Assembly: GCA_044508265.1 (NCBI GenBank)
Contig: JBIQIB010000121.1
Coordinates: 1 to 12,164, forward strand
DNA length: 12,164 bases
Direction of reading: 5' to 3'
Source of the DNA: JAEZDP01 sp044508265
Lineage (GTDB): Bacteria; Acidobacteriota; Vicinamibacteria; Vicinamibacterales; Vicinamibacteraceae
The notes under the pieces are model-generated. The model did not search any database, had not been told where the DNA came from, and was given only the letters and a program-made list of their open reading frames with translations. Shown here in pieces: positions 1 through 5,038 of the stretch; the first letter of the stretch is position 1; every line of letters starts with the position of its first letter. The translations under genes and the position numbers were made by a program.

Positions 1-1115
1 CCCTCGGCCTGGCCAACCGTGTCGTCATGGCGCCGATGACCCGTAACCGTGCGACCCGGGCCCTCGAACCGACCCCGTCGACCGCCATCTACTACGCGCA
101 GCGCGCCTCCGCAGGGCTCATCGTCACCGAGGCGACACAGATCTCCGAGACGGCCGCGGGGTACCCGCTCACGCCAGGCATCCATACCGATGGGCAGATT
201 GCCGCGTGGCGGCGCGTGACCGATGCCGTCCACGAGCAGGGCGGACGCATCTTCGTGCAGCTCTGGCACACGGGACGTATCTCCCATCCCGTGATGCGCC
301 CGGACGGCTCGCAGCCGGTGTCGGCGTCAGCGGTGCCGGCCGAGGGCGAGATCTTCACGTACGAGGGGATGAAGCGGTTCGAGACGCCCCGCGCGCTCGA
401 GGTGCAGGAGATCGCCGAGATCGTCAGGAACTTTGCGACGGCCGCCAGCAACGCGCGCGCCGCGGGATTCGACGGCGTGGAGCTGCATGCCGCGAACGGG
501 TACCTCATCGACCAGTTCCTGCGTGACGGCTCGAACCGTCGCACCGACGCCTACGGCGGGTCCCGGGAGAATCGCTCGCGCTTCCTTCGCGAGATCGTCG
601 AAGCAGTCTCGGCGGCCATCGGCGCCGACCGCGTCGGCGTCCGCATCTCGCCCTCGTCGCCGTTCAACAGCATGTCGGACAGCGACCCCGAGGGCTTGAC
701 CACCTGGGTGTCCAGGATGCTCGACGCGTACGGCCTCGCGTACCTTCACATCATCGACCCGGAGTCGGCCGACGCCGAGACGCCGCGTCCGCTCACGGCG
801 CTGGCGCGTGCCGCGTTCAGCGGTCCACTCATCACCAACGCCGGCTACACGCCCGAGTCCGCGGAGCGGATCGTGGCGGCAGGCACGGCCGACCTCGTGG
901 CCTTCGGCGCGCCGCTGCTCGCCAATCCCGACTACGTCGAGCGCGTCCAGGAAGGCGCCGCGTTCAACGAGCCGGACCGCGGCACGTTCTACGGCGGTGA
1001 CGACAGGGGGTACATCGACTACCCGTTCCGCGACGGCGAGGTCCGCACGACGCTGGAGCCGGTTGCGGTCCGGGCTGGACTCGCCTCGTCGCCGGCCCTC
1101 GCGAGCCGCGCCTGA
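1..1115 (+). CDS. Old Yellow Enzyme-family NADH:flavin oxidoreductase / ene-reductase (5' partial)
   Basis: Cytosolic FMN-dependent TIM-barrel enzyme that reduces activated C=C bonds (enones, quinones, sometimes nitro compounds) with NAD(P)H. The reading frame is open from base 3, before the first Met (base 27), so the true N-terminus lies outside the window; only a short stretch should be missing. Counting from Met-27: the N-terminal VVMAPMTRNR strand, then QLWHTGR (about 78-84), then ELHAANGYLIDQFLRDGSN, which holds the substrate-binding His154 and Asn157 and the proton donor Tyr159 (family motif HxxNxY). VGVRISPSSPFN follows, and the C-terminal TFYGGDDRGYIDYPF ends the family's usual length. 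One oddity: the FMN-phosphate loop normally reads AFGRPxxANPD but here reads AFGAPLLANPD, so the near-invariant Arg is Ala. The exact substrate cannot be told. The gene is convergent with csoR. Family assignment is secure; activity is slightly less so because of the Arg change. Confidence 0.93.
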   Translation, partial: LGLANRVVMAPMTRNRATRALEPTPSTAIYYAQRASAGLIVTEATQISETAAGYPLTPGIHTDGQIAAWRRVTDAVHEQGGRIFVQLWHTGRISHPVMRPDGSQPVSASAVPAEGEIFTYEGMKRFETPRALEVQEIAEIVRNFATAASNARAAGFDGVELHAANGYLIDQFLRDGSNRRTDAYGGSRENRSRFLREIVEAVSAAIGADRVGVRISPSSPFNSMSDSDPEGLTTWVSRMLDAYGLAYLHIIDPESADAETPRPLTALARAAFSGPLITNAGYTPESAERIVAAGTADLVAFGAPLLANPDYVERVQEGAAFNEPDRGTFYGGDDRGYIDYPFRDGEVRTTLEPVAVRAGLASSPALASRA

Positions 1116-1128
1116 CGTGCTGCAGCAA

Positions 1129-1148
1129 GGGCTGCCTTCGGGCAGCCC
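1129..1148. terminator. Perfect 8-bp hairpin with UUCG loop between convergent genes
   Basis: GGGCTGCC, then TTCG, then GGCAGCCC: a perfect 8-bp GC-rich stem closed by C(UUCG)G, an exceptionally stable RNA tetraloop. It starts 13 bases after the stop of the flavin oxidoreductase gene and lies before the end of the oppositely oriented csoR, so it is placed to end transcription from the left. No T-tract follows, so it may act with Rho or as a 3'-end stabiliser. A second, looser inverted repeat (CCTGCGG at 1163-1169 and CCGCAGG at 1193-1199) overlaps the csoR stop and may serve the other strand. Confidence 0.6.
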
Positions 1149-1189
1149 GTCCCACCAGTCAGCCTGCGGCCTTGCTCACGGCTCCGGGC

Positions 1190-1525
1190 CTACCGCAGGT
1201 GGCGGTACATGAGGTCGAGGAACTCGTCGTAGAGCGCGGCGTCGGCATTCCGGCTCCGGCCGGCGGCCGGCGTGGCGCATTGCATCAGGTGGCCGCGCAC
1301 GAGCTCGCGCCCGACGGCGCGCAGCGCCTCGTGCACCGACGCGATCTGCGTCAGCACGTCCGTGCAGCGGCGCTCGTCGTCGACCATCCGCTGAAGCCCT
1401 CGCACCTGGCCTTCGATGCGGCGCAGCCGTCTCAGCGTCCGCGCCTTGACGACACCGTCGGCGCCGATCGTGGAACGTCCGCTGGCCGTTCGCGTCGCGG
1501 GTTCCCGCGCTGACTTCCTCGGCAC
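1190..1525 (-). CDS. csoR: CsoR-family copper-sensing transcriptional repressor
   Basis: All-helical repressor that leaves its operator when it binds Cu(I). Counting from the GTG at 1525 (111 residues), the ligand set is Cys54, His79 and Cys83. The spacings of 25 and 4 residues match the Cys36/His61/Cys65 triad of Mycobacterium tuberculosis CsoR exactly, which favours copper over the nickel and formaldehyde members of the family. The RRLRRIEGQVRGLQRMVDD segment (about 32-50) is the family's helix 1 signature. The frame stays open to 1660, but that part overlaps copZ and looks noncoding. The GTG at 1525 follows AGGA and sits 52 bases after the copZ stop, so it is preferred. The N-terminus carries about 25 extra polar residues before the conserved core. 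It is transcribed after copZ and probably from the same promoter, giving a negative feedback loop. Confidence 0.9.
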   Translation of the reverse strand: MPRKSAREPATRTASGRSTIGADGVVKARTLRRLRRIEGQVRGLQRMVDDERRCTDVLTQIASVHEALRAVGRELVRGHLMQCATPAAGRSRNADAALYDEFLDLMYRHLR

Positions 1526-1577
1526 GTCCTGGATCCTCTCGGGCTGATGACGCTGCACCTGCGGCCTGCAGGCGCGG

Positions 1578-1826
1578 TCAGGCTCCCTGTCCCGCGTCGG
1601 GCGCCAGCGACGCCGGCACCGGGTCGAGCGTGAAGCCCGCCGCATCGACGGCTGCGGCAAGCGCCTCCGGGGTCACACGCGACGGGTCGGCGTCGATCAC
1701 GGCGCGCCCGATCTGGACGTCCCGGACGGTGACGCCGTCGAGCGCGTTCAGGTGCCGCGTCACCGCAGCCACGCAGTGGCTGCAGGACATGCCCGTGATG
1801 GTCAGGGTCGTCGTGGTGGTCGGCAT
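1578..1826 (-). CDS. copZ: CopZ-like HMA-domain copper chaperone
   Basis: Small cytosolic metallochaperone of 82 residues with a single heavy-metal-associated (HMA) ferredoxin-like domain. The metal loop reads GMSCSHC (residues 12-18), so Cys15 and Cys18 form the MxCxxC Cu(I) site. The rest follows the HMA pattern: AAVTRHLNALDGV, then VQIGRAVIDADPSRVTPEALAAAVDAAGF. It probably passes Cu(I) to an exporter or to CsoR. The ATG at 1826 follows a promoter so closely that the transcript would have almost no leader; GGGAC is the only weak ribosome-binding candidate. csoR lies downstream on the same strand. No P-type copper ATPase is in the window, so the partner must be encoded elsewhere. The longer open frame upstream of 1826 is antisense to the nucleoside-hydrolase-like gene and was not used. 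Confidence 0.9.
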   Translation of the reverse strand: MPTTTTTLTITGMSCSHCVAAVTRHLNALDGVTVRDVQIGRAVIDADPSRVTPEALAAAVDAAGFTLDPVPASLAPDAGQGA

Positions 1827-1833
1827 GTCCCAC

Positions 1834-1862
1834 AACCTATACCCCTCCCCGGTATCTGTCAA
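1834..1862 (-). promoter_or_regulatory. copZ-csoR promoter
   Basis: On the minus strand a perfect -35 hexamer TTGACA (1862-1857) is followed after 17 bp by TAGGTT (1839-1834, 3 of 6 to consensus), or after 15 bp by TATAGG (1841-1836, 4 of 6). Either would start transcription within a few bases of the copZ ATG at 1826. The weak -10 and the operator that fills the spacer fit a metal-inducible promoter held off by CsoR. Confidence 0.6.
1839..1855. promoter_or_regulatory. CsoR-type operator (ATACC-N7-GGTAT)
   Basis: ATACC at 1839-1843 and GGTAT at 1851-1855 form an inverted repeat around a C/G-rich centre (CCTCCCC). This resembles the TACCC...GGGTA operators reported for CsoR proteins. It lies inside the spacer between the -35 and -10 of the copZ promoter, 13 bases before the copZ ATG, so a bound repressor would block RNA polymerase. 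The assignment joins sequence pattern with family knowledge and has not been tested. Confidence 0.65.
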
Positions 1863-1892
1863 AGGCCGCACGGCTGGGATACGATCCTTGTC

Positions 1893-3026
1893 GTGGCAGT
1901 GGTTGACGACAGTCAGCGGCGCCAGCCGCGGCGGCAATGGCTCCGGCTCCGGTGGCGCGCGCGTCAGGCACCGGGCGCGGCCTGGACGGCGCTGGCGATC
2001 GTCGCAGCGGTCACGATGACGGCCGCCGTCGGGTGCGCGCCGTCGGAACGCCCGAAGGCCGGCGGAGAGGTCGCCGTGTGGATCGACGCGGATCCGATGA
2101 TCGGCGAGGCTGAACGCGACGTCAGCGGCGCCTTCGCGCTCGTGCAGGCGTTCAACAGCGACGTCCTCGACGTGCGCGGTGTGTCGGCGGTCTTCGGCGA
2201 GGTGCCGCTGGTGCGCACCTGGCCCATCACGCAGGATCTCGTCGACAGGTTCGGTCCGGCCACCCTGCGGCCGTGGCGCGGGGCCGCCGGACCGCACGAG
2301 CGTCACGCGCCCACGGAAGCCTCCGAAGCGCTCGCGACGGCGTTGCGCAAGGATCCGCTCGTCATCGTTGCCCTTGGTCCGCTCACGAACATCGCGTCCA
2401 CGCTGACGCGCAACCCGGAGCTGGCGGCGCGTGTCGTACGCGTCGTCGCGCTGACGGGGACGCGTGACGCAGAGACCTCCGCGACTGCCGGCAATGGAGC
2501 CGCGCCACCGCCCCACGCTCCAGGACCGCAACCCTGGCGCCGGCGCGACGTCAACGTCGCGCTCGACGTGGCGGCGGCGGAGATGGTCCTCGACAGCGGC
2601 GTGCCGCTGACGCTGGTCCCGCTCGAGATCGCGGGTTCGGTCTGGATCACGGGCGAGGACCTGGATCGTCTGGCGGACGGGCCTGCCGCCGCACGCTTCC
2701 TCGCGGAAGGGGCACGCACCTGGCTCCGCGTGTGGGAAGAGTCGGGAGGCGCTCCGGGGTTTCACCCCTACGAGACGCTGGCGGTGGACGTGGCCGGGAC
2801 GCCCGACGGATACGCCTGTGTGGACGGGGCCGCGACCATCGAGGAGCGCCCGGACCCGGCCGGCGGAGATGAGAGCGCCGACGGAGACCAGCAGGCCCGG
2901 ATGGTGGTGAGGGAGGGCGCGTCCGGCCGCATGGTGACGTACTGCCACACGGCGGACGCCTCGTTCAAGGCCCGCCTGCTCACGACACTGGGTGCCGCGG
3001 CGGGGTCAGGTCTCGCGGGCGGGTAG
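1893..3026 (+). CDS. Nucleoside hydrolase-like lipoprotein with divergent metal site
   Basis: Related to inosine/uridine-preferring nucleoside hydrolases, which cleave the N-glycosidic bond of ribonucleosides using a Ca2+ held by an N-terminal aspartate cluster. Counting from the GTG at 1893 (377 residues): an Arg-rich start, a hydrophobic stretch at about 29-44, then AAVGC with Cys48 as probable lipidation site. Family landmarks follow: WIDADP (63-68), VFGEVPL, VALGPLTNIAS (159-169), RDVNVALDVAAAEMVL and SGVPLTLVPLEI. Several catalytic positions differ. DxDPGxDD reads DADPMIGEAERD, with an insertion; GN reads GE (102-103); the C-terminal HD reads HP (His291). Asn221 and Asp225 are kept. It may be a hydrolase with altered metal geometry or a non-catalytic binding protein. 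The start is uncertain: no ribosome-binding site is visible and the frame is open further upstream into copZ antisense. The last codons, GSGLAGG, lie in a copy of the 14-bp repeat. Confidence 0.78.
   Translation: MAVVDDSQRRQPRRQWLRLRWRARQAPGAAWTALAIVAAVTMTAAVGCAPSERPKAGGEVAVWIDADPMIGEAERDVSGAFALVQAFNSDVLDVRGVSAVFGEVPLVRTWPITQDLVDRFGPATLRPWRGAAGPHERHAPTEASEALATALRKDPLVIVALGPLTNIASTLTRNPELAARVVRVVALTGTRDAETSATAGNGAAPPPHAPGPQPWRRRDVNVALDVAAAEMVLDSGVPLTLVPLEIAGSVWITGEDLDRLADGPAAARFLAEGARTWLRVWEESGGAPGFHPYETLAVDVAGTPDGYACVDGAATIEERPDPAGGDESADGDQQARMVVREGASGRMVTYCHTADASFKARLLTTLGAAAGSGLAGG
3002..3015 (+). repeat. Unpaired copy of the 14-bp repeat inside the 3' end of the nucleoside hydrolase-like gene
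   Basis: GGGGTCAGGTCTCG is identical to the six copies of the palindromic array that follows. It starts 28 bases before the first array copy, one less than the 29-base pitch of the others. It has no mirror partner on the right side. It is translated as part of the GSGLAGG tail, so the repeat family has grown into, or helped to create, the end of the coding sequence. Confidence 0.9.
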
Positions 3027-3029
3027 GTC

Positions 3030-3188
3030 GGGGTCAGGTCTCGAAAACGCGTGCTTCTGGGGTCAGGTCTCGAGAATGCACGCGGATGGGGTCAGGTCTC
3101 GCGACAGGTACCGCCGCGAGACCTGACCCCGCAAACCGCCATTCTCGAGACCTGACCCCGCGCATGGTCGTTTTCGAGACCTGACCCC
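3030..3188. repeat. Symmetric palindromic array: three forward and three inverted 14-bp repeats on a 29-bp pitch
   Basis: Forward copies of GGGGTCAGGTCTCG lie at 3030-3043, 3059-3072 and 3088-3101; inverted copies at 3117-3130, 3146-3159 and 3175-3188. All are identical, and every gap between copies is 15 bases. The mirror axis is at 3109. The first bases of each gap match their mirror gap: AAAACG in the outer pair, AGAATG in the middle pair, CG in the inner pair. The perfect arms are therefore 20, 20 and 16 bp, separated by unmatched 9-base segments. It fills most of the space between two convergent gene ends (3026 and 3205) and could fold as a long three-part hairpin on either strand. GGGGTCAG-led repeats are, to my recollection, often tied to Y1/REP-associated transposases, but none is present here. 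Confidence 0.9.
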
Positions 3189-3204
3189 ATCCAGGCTGCC
3201 CCGG

Positions 3205-4377
3205 CTACCGATCAGTCCCGAACCGGTACACGGTCGTCGAGCGATACGTCTCGCCGGGACGCAGCAGCGTCGACGGGAACTGCGGCTTGTTCGGCGAATC
3301 CGGGAAGTGCTGCGTCTCCAGGCAGAACCCATACCGCCGCTCGTAGACGTGCCCCTGCTTCCCCGTGATGCTCCCGTCGAGGAAGTTCCCGCTGTAGAAC
3401 TGGACGCCCGGCTCGGTGGTCGCGATGGCAAGCGTCCTCCCGGTCGACGGCGCCCGCACGTGAATCGCCTCGACGAGCCCGTCGCCCCCCCGCGTCAGCA
3501 CGAAGTTGTGGTCGTAACCCAGCCCGTTGCGGATCTGCGGGTGATCGGCGTCGATGCGCGCGCCAATCGTCGTCGCCTCCCGGAAGTCGAACGGCGTGCC
3601 CTCGACGTCGGCCAGCTCGCCCGTCGGGATCAGCGTCGCGTCGACCGGCGTGTACCTGTCGGCGTCGATGCGCAGCTCGTGCTCGAGCACGTCGCGTGCG
3701 CCGTCGCCCGCCAGGTTGAAGTACGTGTGCTGCGACAGGTTCACGTGCGTCGGCTTGTCGGTCGTCGCCTCGTAGTCCACCTGCCACGTGTCGTCGTCGC
3801 GCAGGGTGTAGGTCACGGCGACGTCGAGCCGCCCCGGATAGCCCTCTTCGCCGTCGAGGCTGACGTAGCGGAGCACGACGCCGGCCGCGCCCTCGCGCTC
3901 GAACGGCAGCGCCTGCCAGTTCACCTTGTCGAAGCCGCGGACGCCACCATGCAGGTGGTTGGGACCGTTGTTGGTCGCCAGCGTGTACGTCGTGCCGTCG
4001 ATCGTGAACGTCCCGCCGCCGATGCGATTGGCGTATCGCCCCACGATCGCGCCGAAGTACGGCGAGCGTTGCAGGTACGCGTCGAGAGACTCGTACCCGA
4101 GCACGATGTCGTCGAACTGCCCGTCCCTGTCAGGCGTCCGGATGCTCGTGACGATGCCGCCGTAGGTCAGCAGGTCGATCTGGATGCCCTGCGCATTGAC
4201 GAGCGTGAACTGCTGGACCGCCTCACCCGTGGGCAGCGTGCCGGCGGCCGCCTGCGACACCGAGGCGCTCCGACCAGAGCGTCGATCGCCGCCGTCCGGT
4301 GACGCAGGACCGCCACAGGCCGAGATCATGGCGAGCCCGCCCACCACCGCACACAGGAACGACAACGCACGAAACAC
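3205..4377 (-). CDS. galM: Aldose 1-epimerase (mutarotase), lipoprotein form
   Basis: Interconverts alpha and beta anomers of aldoses such as galactose and glucose. The start chosen is the GTG at 4377, because GAGGAG (4390-4385) lies 7 bases upstream; the GTG at 4383 would leave only one base. From it the protein has 390 residues, a signal peptide and ISAC with Cys21 as a probable lipidation site, so it is envelope-bound rather than cytosolic like E. coli GalM. A linker to about residue 50 precedes the beta-sandwich domain. Catalytic residues by homology to Lactococcus GalM: Arg118 (YANRI), His143 (NHLHGG), His217 (LSQHTYFNL), Asp289 (GYDHNF) and the base Glu354 (LETQHFPDSPN). All are present, so it should be active. 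An exported mutarotase suggests extracytoplasmic sugar handling. It stands alone, convergent with the nucleoside hydrolase-like gene across the repeat array and divergent from the haemoglobin gene. Confidence 0.95.
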   Translation of the reverse strand: MFRALSFLCAVVGGLAMISACGGPASPDGGDRRSGRSASVSQAAAGTLPTGEAVQQFTLVNAQGIQIDLLTYGGIVTSIRTPDRDGQFDDIVLGYESLDAYLQRSPYFGAIVGRYANRIGGGTFTIDGTTYTLATNNGPNHLHGGVRGFDKVNWQALPFEREGAAGVVLRYVSLDGEEGYPGRLDVAVTYTLRDDDTWQVDYEATTDKPTHVNLSQHTYFNLAGDGARDVLEHELRIDADRYTPVDATLIPTGELADVEGTPFDFREATTIGARIDADHPQIRNGLGYDHNFVLTRGGDGLVEAIHVRAPSTGRTLAIATTEPGVQFYSGNFLDGSITGKQGHVYERRYGFCLETQHFPDSPNKPQFPSTLLRPGETYRSTTVYRFGTDR

Positions 4378-4577
4378 ACACACGCTCCTCGCCAGGCGCT
4401 GAGAGCCGGCCCCTGGCCAGCGTCACGCGACCCCACACAACCGCACTGCGGATTGCGCGGAAAAGGTAGTCAATCGGCGGGCCGAGTGCAAATCCCCGGC
4501 AGCATGACCCGCCGCAGGCCGCCGGCATTGCTCAACCGCAAGCCACAGGCACGGCGCCTTGTCGTAGGCTTGACGGG
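4378..4577. promoter_or_regulatory. Divergent intergenic region between galM and truncated haemoglobin
   Basis: This 200-base gap must hold the promoters of both genes. For galM the best candidate on the minus strand is TTGCAC (about 4489-4484), 17 bases, then TACCTT (about 4466-4461), a weak match. The short palindrome CCGCACTGCGG (4441-4451) lies just downstream of it and could be an operator or chance. For the haemoglobin gene no convincing promoter is seen. The galM ribosome-binding site GAGGAG is at 4385-4390. Confidence 0.35.
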
Positions 4578-4979
4578 ATGGCTGCCCGCGACATCGCGAC
4601 GCGCGAGGACCTCGACCTCGTCCTGCGCCGTTTCTACACGACGGCCATGCAGGACGAGCTCATCGGCTACCTGTTCACGGACGTCGCCAGACTCGATCTC
4701 GAGGCTCACCTGCCGGTGATCACGGATTTCTGGGAGGGCATCCTCCTCCGCCGCCCCGTCTACCGCGGCAATCCGATGCGCGTTCACCACGCCCTGCACG
4801 CGGTGTCGGCACTGCGCCCCGAGCATTTCGATCGATGGCTCGCGATCTGGCACGAGAGCATCGACGCCCTGTTTGCCGGCCCCGTCGCCGATGAGGCCCG
4901 GCGGCGTGCCGTCATCATCGCGCAGACGATGCAGCACCACCTGCGGATCCTCGCCCCGGCCACCTCCGGCCGCGGCTGA
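4578..4979 (+). CDS. Group III truncated haemoglobin
   Basis: Small haem protein of 133 residues with a 2-on-2 globin fold that binds O2 or NO; group III members are often linked to microaerobic growth or nitrosative stress. Alignment by eye to Campylobacter jejuni Ctb places Tyr20 at B10 (RRFY), His44 at E7 (EAHLPVITDFW) and His70 as the proximal F8 haem ligand (YRGNPMRVH). The FDRWLAIWHES segment is the family's conserved Trp region (Trp87). The DFWEGILL...YRGNP block (50-65) is diagnostic for group III. The ATG at 4578 follows GACGGG, a weak ribosome-binding site; length is normal for the family. It is monocistronic, divergent from galM, with 59 bases before the PSD1 gene. Nothing nearby shows which gas it handles. 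Fold and haem binding are secure; the role is inference. Confidence 0.93.
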   Translation: MAARDIATREDLDLVLRRFYTTAMQDELIGYLFTDVARLDLEAHLPVITDFWEGILLRRPVYRGNPMRVHHALHAVSALRPEHFDRWLAIWHESIDALFAGPVADEARRRAVIIAQTMQHHLRILAPATSGRG

Positions 4980-5016
4980 GCGGAGGCCTGGCCGAGCCGA
5001 GATTTGCGGCCTGAAC

Positions 5017-5038
5017 GGTGTACCATTCCCGGTACGCC
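5017..5038 (+). promoter_or_regulatory. Inverted repeat abutting the PSD1 start codon
   Basis: GGTGTACC (5017-5024) and GGTACGCC (5031-5038) pair over 8 positions with one G-U wobble around the loop ATTCCC; the inner GTACC/GGTAC arms are perfect. The last paired base touches the ATG at 5039, and no Shine-Dalgarno sequence is visible. As RNA it could mask or present the start codon; as DNA it could be an operator. A GTG at 5018 inside the stem is in frame and would add seven residues, which I consider less likely. Confidence 0.5.

Noticed and set aside
1526..1660. Longer N-terminus for CsoR
   Set aside because: It overlaps the copZ coding sequence in another frame and yields Arg/Pro-rich sequence with no family similarity; the GTG at 1525 has AGGA upstream.
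1752..1892. Longer N-terminus for the nucleoside hydrolase-like protein
   Set aside because: It would run antisense through the copZ start and the CsoR operator and would push the lipoprotein signal far into the protein.
1880..1892. Leaderless promoter (TACGAT) for the nucleoside hydrolase-like gene
   Set aside because: TACGAT is placed for a start at the GTG of 1893, but no -35 with more than two matches is found at the right distance; too weak to list.
3002..3188. CRISPR-like array (identical repeats, near-constant spacers)
   Set aside because: Repeats are only 14 bp and gaps 14-15 bp, half the copies are inverted, gap prefixes are mirrored, and no cas gene is present.
3063..3431. Minus-strand open frame across the repeat array and the end of galM
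   Set aside because: It is a repeat translation joined to a galM shadow frame, with Arg/Ser-rich low-complexity sequence and no domain.
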